Shown here: positions 36,139 to 48,382 of the stretch, one piece after another
Numbering within the stretch: position 1 is the first letter of the stretch
Layout: every line of letters begins with the position of its first letter
Source of the DNA: Wurfbainia villosa
Taxonomy: Eukaryota; Streptophyta; Magnoliopsida; Zingiberales; Zingiberaceae
NCBI GenBank assembly: GCA_025175895.1
Contig: CM046001.1
Coordinates: forward strand, 47,677,719-47,741,718
Length of the DNA stretch: 64,000 nt
Reading direction: 5' to 3'
Program-made: the position numbers and the translations under genes
Notes under the pieces: model-generated
Told to the model about the DNA's origin: nothing
The model's database searches: none
What the model saw: only the letters and a program-made list of their open reading frames with translations

Positions 36139-37829
36139 TGATAGTTACATTTGTTTTGTGCTATTTTTACTTATAGAATAGATATTTTAGGCTCTTTGAT
36201 GGGGTAATTACTGTTATTCAGTATGTTTTTACATATTGTGTATATTTGTGATTAATAGCGTTGATTCCTATAATTTCAGTATTTTTCACGAATTGCATGT
36301 GATTTTGTAGGAAACATGAAAAGAGGGCCTAATTGGAGCAATCGCAGCCGTCGATCCGGATCCAAATCGATCGGAGCCATCGGATTTGATTGATCAGGCT
36401 ACCTAGGGAGAAGATTAATTGGATTCATTAAACCCTAGCTCTAAGTGGGTGGCTGAGATGAAGGGGCATGCGATGGGATGGCTAAGGAAAAGAAGTTCAA
36501 AAACCCAACATTTTCCCACTCACGAGTTAATCGCAACAGAAGTAGCTCACCTTCTTCCTCATCTCACGCACTGCGAGTGACAATTCATCCACAACAGGTT
36601 TGGCGACGGTGTTCTAGCAGACACCAGCGATGTCTCCTTCATCTCCATCCATCTGAACTTTCCTTTCCTTGTCTGGTGGAGCCGAGTTCTGAAGTTGGGT
36701 AGATGCCAGCTTCGTCGAGCAGAGTTGGATCTTCGGTCGTCTTCACCCATGCTCTTCAACGTCTGGCGATCGGAGCTGAGATGACTCAGGTGGACGTGAT
36801 TCAAAAGGCTGGGGTTATCTGCTACTGTCATGACTCGGCAACACCTTTTTCCAGCTTCCATAGCCTCTTAATCTTCTCAATTTTGATGGCATAGTCTCAA
36901 TTCTAGCATTGGTTAAGACCCATAGATGTTCACAGCTCCGATTTCCTTCCCTTCTAGCGGTCGTGATTCGGCTGCTTCGCCTCCATAGGTTCATCCATCG
37001 GCTACAGTGATTCGGCAACCTCGAAGCTCATTCACCGGAGTAGTGGTCCATGTCTCTATTAATTCCAGCTCTTGTTGGAGGTATATTCCGACAAGAGATC
37101 CATTCCATTGAAGTTGTTAGGAGCTATCCAACACTGTCATTATTCACCGGAGAGCGTGGTTCCTTTCCGGGAGTTGTGGACAATTGTCAATTAATTTTTA
37201 TTCTTCTGTTTGGTTATTTTTGGTTATCTTTGTTGGTTTGTTTTGTATTTTCATTTAGATGATTACTTGTTAATTGAGTAGGTTGATTGATTTAATGTTT
37301 CATTTGATGTTTCATGTGGTAGTTTATTTTGGAAGTTTAATTAGCTGTTGTTGATCGTTTACTTTGTTTAAGTGGTAGTTAGGTTTATTTTCTACAAGGT
37401 TAATTGTTATTTTCATTAATTAGAATTGTTTGATCATTGTATCGTATAGTGACAATGTGGTGCATGATTGAATTGCTTAGGTTTGTTATGTTAGATTTCA
37501 GTCAATATTTGATCATTGTATCGTATAGTGATAGTGCGGTGCATGATTAAATTGCTTAGGTTTGTTATGTTAGATTTCAGTTCATATTTGATCATTGTAT
37601 AGTATAGTGATAGTGCGGTGCATGGTTGAATTGCTTAGGTTTGTTACATTAGTTTTTAGTTAATATTTGATCATTGTATCATATATGTTGGTGCAATCGG
37701 CCCAAGTCACAATTGACTAGACTCGAGTAGTGTTTTGATGTTTGACATTGATGTCTGACATGTGTTGGGGAGATTGGAGCAATCGACCTAGGTTAGTATT
37801 TGATATTTGACCATGGTTTGACCATTGTC

Positions 37830-38156
37830 ATGGAAAGTCCAAGTGGGGCACTTGGCATTGGGAAAGTCCAAGTCTTGAGTACTTGGCATGTAAAGTCCAA
37901 GCATGGGTCTTGGTAAGAGAAAGTCCAACATGGGTTGGCAAAGGAAAGTCCAAGCATAGGTCTTGGCATGGAAAGTCCAACATGGGTTGGCAAGGGAAAG
38001 TCCAAGCTTGAGTTTTGGCATTTAGAAAGTCCAAGGGGAATATTGGCGGCATAAAGTCCAAGTGGGAGTCTTGGCAGCATAAGTCCAATGGTTGGCGGCG
38101 TAAAGTCCAAGCGGAGTCTTGGCAGCGTAAGTCCAATGTGCCTTGGCAGTGTAGAC
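37830..38156 (+). repeat. Array of about 12 AAAGTCCAAG...CTTGGCA units in K
   Basis: Imperfect units of roughly 22-32 bp, each starting AAAGTCCAA and most closing with TTGGCA, so each unit can fold through CCAAG/CTTGG. The L LTR has a shorter relative at about 61590-61670. Confidence 0.85.
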
Positions 38157-38550
38157 ACTGTTAGCATGACAATAGCCGATGGAAGCACCTGAAGGCTAGC
38201 GTATGGATGAACAAGTCATGGATGAACAGAGGGATCCGATAGGCATGAGGCTGATGGAGGTGGCTAGAAGGCTTAGGTCTAGGCTACGGGTGGTCTAGCA
38301 AGTATAGGGACACCATACTTGGGTTAAAACCTCATGGTTGAGGTGTATCGCTGATCGACTATGGGTCGGGCCGACCGTGTGAGTCAACTAGGGTTTCGAT
38401 CGCGGAAGTGCCCCGCAATCGATCACCGTAGTCGGGCAATGATCACCGGCTTGAGCAAATGATCGACGGTGCTCACGACGATGGTCAGAATTTCGGGCAC
38501 AAAAGTTTCTCCAGTCGAGTGATTGGCCCGAACACTTGATTGATTGAACC

Positions 38551-38676
38551 ATCAGTCGACTGATGGGTATGAATAGTCGACTGATGGTGTATTCATTGGA
38601 CTTATCCGACGTGGTTCATGTCGTTGTGAGACAACGGATACAGGGGAAGTCAACTAATGGTCCCGATCAGTTGACT
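38551..38676 (+). promoter_or_regulatory. Paired GTCGAC palindromes in K
   Basis: GTCGAC cores at 38555 and 38576 (21-bp step). A mutated pair, GTCAAC at 38649 and GTTGAC at 38670, again has a 21-bp step. Confidence 0.68.
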
Positions 38677-39542
38677 GTTAGGCAAAATCTAGCCCAAGGG
38701 GCAACTTTAAAGGGAGCTCGTGGAGAGAGGATTCATTAATGGTTCTTTGAGGAGTTTTGGGGTGAATTGCTGGTGTAATTCAAGGTCTCCAAGTGCAACT
38801 CAACCAACCAAACAAGCAAGGTTCCAAAAGATCGATTGTAAAGTTTTCTTTGCATTTTTGTTGTTGTATTCACTTGTTGTATTTCGTATTACTGTAGTAA
38901 TCATTTGTACAATGTTTCTCCACCTCCGGATTGTTCCGAGAAGGAGTATTTGTGATTTGTAGTGCGTGTTTGCATTGCTAGGGCTTTTATAGCCTAATCC
39001 GTGGAGTATGAACCATTCGGTTCCGAACCACGTTATATTTGGTGTTGTGTGTGTGCTTGTATTCGTGTTATTGTTTTTATTGTTATTATTCCGCTGTGCA
39101 CTAATACAATTTGTAGACGCGATTGCGATCGTAATCCAACAAGCACCACCAATGCTATTCACCCCCCTCTAGCTGTCACCGAACGACCCTACAGTATAGT
39201 GACAGTGTGGTGCATAGTTAAATTGCTTAGGTTTGTTAGGTTAGTTTTCAGTTAATATTTGATCATTATATCATATAGTGATAGTGCGGAGCATGGTCAT
39301 GTCCGATAATCAGAATTGTTTAACCATTGTATCATATAGTGACAGTGCGGTGCATGGTTGAATTATTCTTGCACATTAGGTTAGCTTTCAAATAATTGTT
39401 TTGATAGTGGTAGGAACCCTCAGTGTTAATAATGTTTAGAAACAAACGTTCAACAATTGAGTTTACATGGAAGACGACCCGAGTTACACTATACTACATT
39501 AGTGTAGTTAGGGGGTTCGGTAAATAATTTGGGAACGATACC

Positions 39543-41444
39543 TGATAACTACCATTTTATCGTGTTATTTTGGTCCTTAATCTCACTATTTTTATCCTCT
39601 CGAGTGATTATTTATCGATTATTTTCATGTTTTATAAGTTAGATTTATTTTTGGACCTTATTGTAAATTCTCGTAAATTTAGATTTATATGCAAATTTTA
39701 TCTTTGTTTGTAGGAGATCGAGATGAGCCACTAAACTAGACTCAAGTTGGATCAAATATGACTTCATCTAGGGCTAGAAGGATCATTTCAAACTGGATTA
39801 ATCTGGACCCTTCATTAAGATCAGAAGCAGTTTAATGAAAGGGTTCATATCTATTTAATCCTGACCGTTCGATGAGATCTGATTGATCTGAGCCATCCAT
39901 CTAAATCTGGAGAGATCTGGTCCATACATTTAGATCTGGACATCTTGACCGTTCATCCAGATTCGACCGATTGTGATTATTCCTTCAGATTGATCAAATC
40001 CATTAATTCTAAATCGGAGGAATCTGAGCTGTTGGATGCACAGCTAGGTTAAACAGATTAATCAGATTCATTAAACCCTAGATCTATTGGACAGCTGAGA
40101 TGTAAAGGGGCTTGGATCGGAAGGTCAAAGAAATTCACTTAAGTAAATCAACAATTTCCCATCTCCTTCCATCGCAAAGCGTAGAACAGTCCTTCTTCCT
40201 CCATTGCGCGATGCTGGCGCCTTCTCCTTCCATGCCCAAGCACCGCGGGTCGTCCACTCCGTCCGCCAAGGATGGTGGTGGTCTCCTCCATCACCTCCCC
40301 TTTCACGCACGAGGAGCCGACTCCATCTTCATCTTCACATGATGATCTTCACACGACGCCACCGCCAACATCACCACAGCTCCGCCAACCATTTTCCTTA
40401 CCAAGCTCTGTTGCCGCCGATTACCGGAGTGGGGATTCTTCTCCGTCATCACCTTCATCCAAGCAACAGCTCCGGCAGTGCTCCATGTTTGCGGCCAGCA
40501 CCTTCACAGCAGTGCCGAATTCCATCTTCATCCAGCAGCAACTTCTGATGGCAAATTCAGCTTCCATTGATGTGTTTTGATTGTCTCTTTGCTTTTGTTA
40601 GTTTAATGTTTGTAATCGAATTTACCTTCCATGTCTAATTTGTACGTACTTAGTTTAATTTGTTTCATGCTTACGTAGTGTTCGATAAAATGCTTCTTAG
40701 AGTATTTAGGTTGTAGTTCATTAGATTAGATTTAGTTAGTTGCTTTCTTTTAATCATGTTCATGCATTAGATTTCATTGATGCATTGCTTATTTCATTTG
40801 GTTGTTAGTTAAATCTCTTCTTCCCTTGAGCCCTAGTAGCCGCCTTCACCTTCCTTCCATGCATTTTTTTCCACGGATTCGAGGAGGAACCGCTTCATCG
40901 AGAGATTTCGATGACATCCTCCATCTCCACAGCTCATCCACCTTCTCCTTCGGATTCGAGGAGGAGTTCCGTCCCGACGACACTTTTTTGAGCTCAACCA
41001 GATCCGTGAGATTTCGGAGCATCCATCAAACTACTTGATTCGGGAGTTTGCACCATCCCACATCCACTGCCATTTGCGGAGCCTCGATCGAGCTTTGTTG
41101 GACTTAGCCAAAGGAACTTGTTCATTCACTGAGCCTATCTTTGGTTGATTAGATCATTTATTTTCTCTTCCAATTTTTTTGTTGATTTAATTCCTGCACT
41201 GTTTGATTTAGTTGTTGCATGTTAGTTTAGAGTTTTAATTACCTTGCAACCGTAAGTTAGAGCTCAAATCCCAAACCCCCATCTTTAATAGAAAACCCAA
41301 AGCAATAACTAGTGATCCTAAGTTTACTATTCTATCGATTACACTCGTTGGGAAACAATCCGGGCCATCCACTATGCTATATTAGTGTAGTTAGGGGGTT
41401 CAGCAATTAATTTGTAACGGTACCATGAAAAAAATCGGTTATCA
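39543..41444 (+). repeat. Element G 5' LTR
   Basis: 1902 bp. A GC-rich block (40110-40580) gives Ser/Pro/His-rich frames with no domain; the other LTR gives different frames, so they are not conserved. Confidence 0.92.
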
Positions 41445-41449
41445 AATTT

Positions 41450-41460
41450 TGGCGCCGTTG
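41450..41460 (+). other. Element G primer-binding site (tRNA-Asp type)
   Basis: TGGCGCCGTTG, complementary to the CCA end and acceptor strand of plant tRNA-Asp(GTC), five bases inside the LTR end. Confidence 0.88.
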
Positions 41461-41659
41461 ATGGAGAGTGTAATGATGTTCGGTAGACTTAGGATTGTTT
41501 GTCAATTTTTTTATAAAAAAAAATCAAAATTCAAAACTTTTGTTGAGGGCTTAATTCTTTTATATCTTGTATATCCATGTGTTATATTTTGTTTGTTTCT
41601 TGTATCTTTTGATTTTGTTTGCCAGTGTTTCCGGATAAAAATAGGAAATTTCTTTGATC

Positions 41660-41989
41660 ATGGATTCCTATTATCAAAGATTAGGAGGCTTTCATCAGGC
41701 TTATAATTCAGGGATTAGCAAAACTGTCAGGGAGCTCACCGCACCATATATTGCTTGTCGATCTTTTTGCATTTAGTTTCCTGAATTAAATGTTGATGTT
41801 GAACTCTTTGAAATTGTACATTTCTTCAAAAATTCCATGGTTATGCTAGCAAAGGTCCAATTAGGCACTTGCAAGAATTTTATATGGTATGCTCAGCAAT
41901 AAAGCCACGAGGAATATCACAGGAGGACATTACACTCAGAGTATTTCTATTCTCTTTATCAGACAGGGCAAAGGATTAGATCTATAATT
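41660..41989 (+). pseudogene. Element G gag, N-terminal part, cut by H
   Basis: ATG at 41660 opens MDSYYQRLGGFHQ. In-frame stops occur (TAG in ...RSFCI*FPEL, TAA after IWYAQQ). The reading continues after H at 51041. The N terminus has no recognisable domain; assignment rests on its position between PBS and the Gag domain. Confidence 0.7.
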
Positions 41990-42832
41990 GTCACACCCCG
42001 AGAGAATACCGAGTCGAAAATCAAACGGACGACGTCTCCCCTGTACGTGACAACATATCTAGTTTATACAAGGCCCTTGGGCCCACAATAACAATACAAT
42101 AAACATAACTACATCAAAACACAACGGAAACATAATACAACTACATCACAAAATACACACAGTGCATACTGGTATGACTAACACCAGGACATAAAAGAAA
42201 CATAGGCAAAACCCGAATCTACAAGTGTGTACATCACATAACAAGTCCAACCCATAAATCCGGATCGAAATAAGGAATATTCGAAATTAATAGAAAACAT
42301 AAATCCATGCTAGGACCCTCGGAGACAAGATGAGACGATGACAGCCAACAATGCTCCAAGTCCATCACGAAGTCGGCTACCTCTTACCTGGGTGATAGAA
42401 AAACCCAGGGTCTGTGGTGGTGAGTAAAACTTAGCAGGTAATAGGAAAAAAAACATGTATATATATCAAATATCATATGTCATTCAACAGTAAAATCTAC
42501 AGGTACATTAGGTAAACACCAGCATGATAATCATATACATGCATATACCTTCTAACCAAATGAACAATGTAAAATGCAGATATACCTGAAAGTCCGCTTC
42601 GCTACACCTATCCAACTTGAGCACATATCCACAATATATATGTATATATAACAGGAAATCTAGTCTAAACCATACAACATCATAAATACTTGTCAAGGGT
42701 ATCTAATGGTCCGACCAACAAATATACAGGTATCTGACACAACCAAATAATAAATGCGGGTAGCATGTATGAAGATGATGTACAACAAAATGCAACAAGC
42801 ATAGTACAATCAAATGCAACATCAATATAAGT

Positions 42833-42890
42833 ATATATATATATAGACTGCATCTATATATATATATATATATACTAATCACAATCATCC

Positions 42891-42930
<40 letters not shown>
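42833..42930. repeat. TA-rich microsatellite in H LTR
   Basis: Runs of (TA)n with short interruptions. The other LTR has the same site with different run lengths (about 48292-48405). Confidence 0.9.
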
Positions 42931-42938
<8 letters not shown>

Positions 42939-43412
42939 GGCAATATGCAAAATGCTATAAGTCACAGCAATGTAGCATGCATGTTCATGCCGGCACACCC
43001 TAAAACTACCACGACCGCAGTGTGGCCTTGGTGGCTCAACATAATAATTGTCCCAACTCAACACCAACCACTACTCTCGAGTGGCCGAGTGGGCAGTATG
43101 ATCGAGTAGCATATAAGCATAAAGAGAAACCTACACGATGGGGGGTCCCTGCTGTTGGCCACTCCGATAGTCACTACCCATGAGTGGTTGAGTGCCACAC
43201 ACGCAGGACTATGACATGGAAATCCAACTACCACCGTCTATAGTGGTAGAGTGCGGCACCACAATACTCTTCCCTCACATCGGTTACTCCTCCAATGAGA
43301 AACCGTGGAGGCAGGATGACTGACGACCCTCTCAACCATAAGGAAGACCATGTCGCCAACATGCATGCAAATGACATGAATGCACAGTCACACAAATGGA
43401 CATCCACCACAT

Positions 43413-43557
43413 ACTCTCTATTCTACAGAGAGTCATAACAATATGATCAATGCACTCTCTATCCTGTAGAGAGTCGTACTCAACTGATCATAACTCTCTC
43501 TATCCTGTAGAGAGTCATACCAATCTGATCGACGCACTCTCTATCCTACAGAGAGTC
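43413..43557. repeat. Four-unit hairpin array in H 3' LTR
   Basis: Units of about 40 bp, each holding a dyad such as ACTCTCTATCCTGTAGAGAG with an 8-bp stem and short loop. Copies begin near 43413, 43454, 43493 and 43536. Confidence 0.88.
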
Positions 43558-45569
43558 GTACTCAACAAGTCATAACAAGCTAGGACTTTCGGTCCGTAGC
43601 AACATACTAATCACAATAAACCTGACCATTTACACAACACATGATCGGTGGTAAACATGCAACATAAGGGTATTGGAATCAATCCTACGTTCAGGACATT
43701 ACCTACCCACGGATGACCTTTTGCCCAATTTACAATCAGGTCGTCATCCGTACTTCACTATTTGCACTTAACTAAGCAATTCTAGGTTCACTTACATCAC
43801 ATTTGTAACTCCTAATCATGATGAAGTGAAATATGATAACAGCAATAGAGCATAATAGGCCAACGACAAGTATCAAGCATAAGGATAAATAAGAGCGGAG
43901 TCAAGGTAATATGATCATATAAGATGATCATATATCTAAATCTGTATGCAACAACAACTACCTGACCAGGGTAGGAAATTACCTACTTGATATGTAATTG
44001 TGCTGATTGTATTCGTGTACAAGAACTCTGCCTCAAATCAACGTCCTCACACTGATTCCACCTCAACCACTTCTTAATCTGCTTAAAGAGTCCAGTCCCA
44101 ATTTAATCTAAATAAATCAAACATCACCACACAATGAATAGGTACTATCATCACTATGTAATTATAGCAAATCCAGATCAGTTTACTAAACAAAACTACT
44201 ACACAACCATGAACAACCAAGTCTATACTTACCTGGCGTCATTCCACTTTCCTCACAAAGAATCCAGAAGTAAATCCAGTGTTAAAACCTGTAGTCACAT
44301 ACAGTTCATCACCCACCTTATACTGATAAAAAATCTTAACTACACAATTCACCTTATGCCCATCATGCATCTCCAACCAATCCATAGATCCATCAAACCA
44401 CTTATCAATGTTATGCATTCATAAATATTCAGATTCAGACTTACCCAACCTCATTTCATTCGTCCATAGCTTCTTCATCGGCTTAAGGAAATCCAATATG
44501 TATCAACAATTGGACTTAAGCAACATACAATTCCAATAGACCTCTACATATATATCAATCCTAATTCATCAATTACATAACCAAACAACCGCATAAAAAT
44601 CCTTACCTAGTTTAGCATCAGTTGAACACAGCCATGGGAATTTGTCGGAGCTTGCTGCTAACTCCCCAACTCCTCTTGCCTTGGCGATTAATGCTCATAG
44701 CCGGTGATCGGTGAGTGAAGTGTGGCAGCGGACGGAGGTACACCACAGTGGATTTGTCGCTCACAGTGAGGATTGGCTCCTCCTAAACTTAGCGATGATC
44801 GATCCTAGCAGTGGCCAGAGGATGGGAAGAGACGGCGATGCTGGATCAGCAAACAGGGGGACTGGCGACGTGGTGGCTCGGTGATGTGGCTGAATTTGCG
44901 ACCAGGGCTGCGACATCTGGCTCGCGTCGATTGACGGTGACACACAAGCAGAAGGGACCGACGGTGAGAAAAGATGATGGATCGGCTTGCCGACGAGGCA
45001 AGCGACGATGGGCGGCGACTGCCTCGGGCGTTGGCCGTGGCAGATCGACCGATGCTCCGGTCAATCGTCGGGAAGAGTCGCGCGATCGGGCGATGGAGAG
45101 CCGCAGTGGTGAAGATGCATTGATGCCCCACAGACACCGGCCACTGGCAGCACTCGGCCGATGCTGCCCACTCACCGTGAAGACCAACCTCGATGAGTGG
45201 GAAGCAGTGACGGCGACCACACTCGATCGGCGAAGAAAAGGAAGAGGAATAGGAAGGCCGCGATGAGAAGAGATCGGGAGCCGAAGGAGGAAGAAAGAAA
45301 ATGCTCGGCTTTATGTGAAACTGCGGAAAAAGGGTGGCTGGTATTAATGGGAAAAAGCCGATCAGGTTTAGAAAATGGGTTGGGGTTTTGGGGATTACGG
45401 GTTGGTTTAATCCTATAATCAATTAACCCTTGGTTCAATTAAACCAAGATTCAATTAATTAACCCCATAGATTTCCGTTTAAGTCCAGAAAAAATTCTAA
45501 AAATTCTGAAAAAATTCTATAAGATAATTTCTTAATTAACAAGGATATTTTTTTCGGTATCTTACATTC

Positions 45570-46290
45570 TCCCCTACTAATAAAAATTTGGTCCTCAAAT
45601 TTCGTACTTAAGCACAACGAGTAAGCACTATCATGCTAATCAACTCAAGTACTTCGAGAAAAGTAAGGCACCTCAAGTAAACAAGTGGGTGTATTGAGCT
45701 CGATTATGATTTTCTAGCTCTCATATAGTCTCTAACATCAATCACCTATACTCCCAACAGACCTTCTATAGTTTGAATAATACACTATGTCTAACCACCT
45801 AACTGTGGGTGAACAACTGCACCATTACGGAGCTCTATATTCGTGACTTGTTGGAGACTTTATTGGAATCGTAAGGTGAATCCTGAATCACTATCGGAAA
45901 TGGTACCCAAGGATACTCCAAGAAAATTGAAAATCTCCTTACAGTATAATTTCATCGAGCGACCCAACGAAATTCATCTTACGGCTCTGTAGAAAATGAG
46001 AAGACTCGATTAACCAACCATCGATTATTCAAATCACATCAAGTCCTTTCTGAATTTTAGATAATCTCCCAACACAGTCATCATACTAGACTCTCACTTC
46101 CATCTTGATACGTAAACCTACTGGTCACTAATATTCCACCTTTACTTGTTGGCACACCCAACATCAGACTATGAAATCCACCATGACCTACATGTCATTC
46201 CATCAATAAGAATGTTTCAGAATTTGTTATTTTTCATATATAATCTGAATAGATCACCAACTTCGAATGACGAGCCTCCTGAATCAACTC
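45570..46290 (-). pseudogene. Element H integrase copy 1 and pol C terminus
   Basis: On the minus strand, DFIV.CWVCQQVKVEY (zinc-finger CxxC) near 46150, then an integrase-core remnant (WLIESSHFL region) near 46030 and an EIFNFLGVSLGTISDSDSG stretch near 45905. The last residues before the PPT are KFEDQIFISRGE. Many stops and frameshifts. The match is to Ty3/gypsy integrase. Confidence 0.7.
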
Positions 46291-46329
46291 GTCCTGAAAC
46301 TGAAACAACTTTGGGTCATAGTCTTCCTC

Positions 46330-46885
46330 GAAGATGAAGAATCTCTCTATCATCGCAACCAAGATCTATCTGTGGATGAATTGCTGCACTGAGTCGAAGC
46401 TCTGTGCCCATGGCCTTCTGATCCAAACTCTACCAGAATCGCGAGGAAAATCGCGGAATCTCTATCAGATATCATACTCAAAGGTACTCAAAGGTGACCT
46501 GCGTGAGGGCACCAAATCTGATAATCTTCGTTAGTACAACTCTGCCAGATGATCCAACGAGTTCATTCCACGGATAGGTAGAAAGTGAGCTGATTTGGTT
46601 AGTCGATCCACGATCACCCAAATCGCATCATGTCCTTCACGGATTCTAGGCAATCCCGTAACGACACCAATAGTGATATGCTCCCACTTCCATTCAGGAA
46701 TCGCCCTTTCCTAAAGCAATTCAGCGAGTTTCTGTTGTTCAGCCTTCACTTACTGGCATACTAAACATCGAACAACAAAATCTGCTATATCTCTCTTTAT
46801 ACCATTCCTACTAGTATAAATGTTTTAAATCTCGGTACATCCCAATACCACCAGGATGTATAGCAAATTTTGCTGCTCGATGTTT
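46330..46885 (-). pseudogene. Element H integrase copy 2
   Basis: Minus strand, clearer than copy 1: AIHPGGIGMYRDLKHLY (zinc-finger start), KRDIADFVVRCLVCQ, then IPEWKWEHITIGVVTGLPR (first catalytic Asp position changed: the expected D is G), IWVIVDRLTKSAHFLPIRG (second Asp kept), then a decayed region ending GTELRLSAA. The order and motifs are those of a gypsy integrase. It repeats the same domain as copy 1 within 1.3 kb, which one intact element would not do. Confidence 0.78.
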
Positions 46886-47170
46886 ATGTATTTGTTGTAT
46901 TTACATTTATATGTTATGTTTATTATTATTAGTGCCTATAAGATTCATATATCTCCACAATGGTATGATATTGTTCACTTTGGGCCCAAGACCTTATGGT
47001 TTTGTTTTTGGGCTTCACCCAAAAGGCCTCATACCAATGGAGATATCTTTTCATCTTATAAGCACATGATCTTTTCCATGTCTTACCAATGTGGGACTTT
47101 GATTGTATTCTCAATACTCCAATAATCCCCCCCCCAAACGAAGGACCACATTGACCCCCCCCCCCCCCCT
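46886..47170. repeat. Unassigned repeat fragment in H interior
   Basis: Contains TCTCCACAATGGTATGATAT, a stretch on CACTTTGGGCCC, and near 47090 CCAATGTGGGACTTTGATTG. I recall similar text as dispersed repeats in plant genomes, probably from another LTR, but I cannot name the family. It ends in two C-runs (47127-47133 and about 47154-47169). Confidence 0.45.
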
Positions 47171-47222
47171 TCAAGTCTATCTATCCTCGAAAGACATCCT
47201 TTACTTGATGTCCGATTCTCAA

Positions 47223-47373
47223 CCCACCAGGACTTCCTGCCAACTATCTGGTTCTCCTAACCCAGCTGGACTTCCTGCAAGTTGTCCAGCCCTTCTGGCC
47301 CAACTGGACTTCCTGTAATTGTTCGGTCCTCCCGACCCAACTGGACTTCCTACCTGATGTCTGGTTCTCTTGA
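47223..47373 (+). repeat. 38-bp minisatellite, four units
   Basis: Four units of 38, 38, 37 and 38 bp, each starting CCCA and containing GGACTTCCTG, then CTGGTTCTC or similar. It lies in the former leader of H. Confidence 0.88.
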
Positions 47374-47451
47374 TCCAGACATGGGAGCTCAACTTCTTTC
47401 GTTTCAAGGTTCATGGCTTGGCATGGACCATGGCTATAGTACCACTAAAGT

Positions 47452-48342
47452 TGTCACGCCCCGAGAGTATACCAAGCCGAAAATCAAACGGACGACATCT
47501 CCCCTGTACGTGACAACATATCCAATTTATACAGGGCCCTTGGGCCCACAACAACAATACAATAAAAATAACTATATCAAAACACAGCGGAAACATAATA
47601 CAACTACATCACAAAATACATAAAGTACATACCGATATGACTGACACCACGACATAAAAGAAACATAGGCAAAACCCGAATCCACAAGTGTGTACATCAC
47701 ATAACAAGTCCAACCCATAAATTCGGATTGAAATAAGGAACATATGAAATCAACAGAAAACATAAATCCATGTTGGGACTCTCAAAGATGAGATGAGACA
47801 ATGACAGTCAGTGATGCTCCAAGTTCATCACGAAGTCGGCTACCTGTTACCTGGGTGACAGAAAAACCTAAGGTCCGTGGTGGTAAGTAAAACTCATCAG
47901 GTAATAGGAAAAACATGTATATATATCAAATATCACATGTCATTCAACAGTAAAATCTACATGTACATTAGGTAAACACCAACATGATAATCATATACAT
48001 GCATATACCTTCTAACCAAATGAACAATGTAAAATGCAGATATACCTGAAAGTCCGCTCCGCTACACCTATCCAACCTAAGCACATATCCATAATATATA
48101 TGTATATATCACAGGAAATCTGTTCTAAACCATACAACATCATAAATACTAGTCAAGGGTATCTAATGGTCCGACCAACAAATATACAGGTATCTGACAC
48201 AACCATATAACAAATGCGGGTAGCATGTATGAAGATGATGTACAACCAAATGCAACAAGCATAGTACAATCAAATTCAACATCACAATAAGCATATATAT
48301 ATATATAGACTGCATCTATATATATATACTAATCACAATCAT

Positions 48343-48382
<40 letters not shown>

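Larger units (their letters stand above)
37686..39193 (+). mobile_element. Element K: solo SIRE-like LTR
   Basis: 1508 bp, TGTTGGTGCAATCGGCC...GACCCTACA, with TSD ATATA/GTATA (one change) inside the 79-bp array of J. It matches the L LTR at the start (TGTTGGTGCAATCGGCCC) and near the end (CTATTCACCCCCCTCTAGC). No internal region. Frames at 38720-39255 are shadows. Confidence 0.9.
37431..39410 (+). repeat. 79-bp tandem array in the J LTR, split by K
   Basis: About five units of 79 bp beginning GATCATTGTATCGTATAGTG and containing GTGCGGTGCATG. Three and a part lie left of K and the rest right of it (39194-39400). The reverse-complement array is at about 55950-56400 in the inverted LTR. Confidence 0.88.
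41990..45566 (-). repeat. Element H 3' LTR
   Basis: 3577 bp; minus-strand ends TGTAAGATACC and GGTGTGACA. It contains a TA microsatellite (42833-42930) and a four-unit hairpin array (43413-43557). Long overlapping frames at 44805-45422 (-) and 44811-45266 (+) lie in its GC-rich part; in the other LTR they are broken, so I do not call them genes. Confidence 0.93.

Noticed and set aside
38800..39162. Asn/Thr-rich 120-codon minus frame in K
   Set aside because: Lies wholly in a solo LTR and overlaps the conserved LTR end; low-complexity shadow.
40112..40580. Ser/Pro/His-rich frames as small secreted or disordered proteins
   Set aside because: Inside the G 5' LTR; the second LTR (54315-54735) gives different frames, so no coding conservation.
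42833..42930. TA tract as a replication origin or matrix-attachment site
   Set aside because: A simple microsatellite, variable in length between the two H LTRs; nothing else supports a function.
43413..43557. CRISPR-like array
   Set aside because: Units are near-identical throughout with no unique spacers, lie inside a plant LTR and recur in the other LTR.
44805..45422. 205-codon minus frame and overlapping 151-codon plus frame as host genes
   Set aside because: They lie in the GC-rich part of an H LTR; the matching part of the other LTR has only shorter, shifted frames, and no domain is visible.
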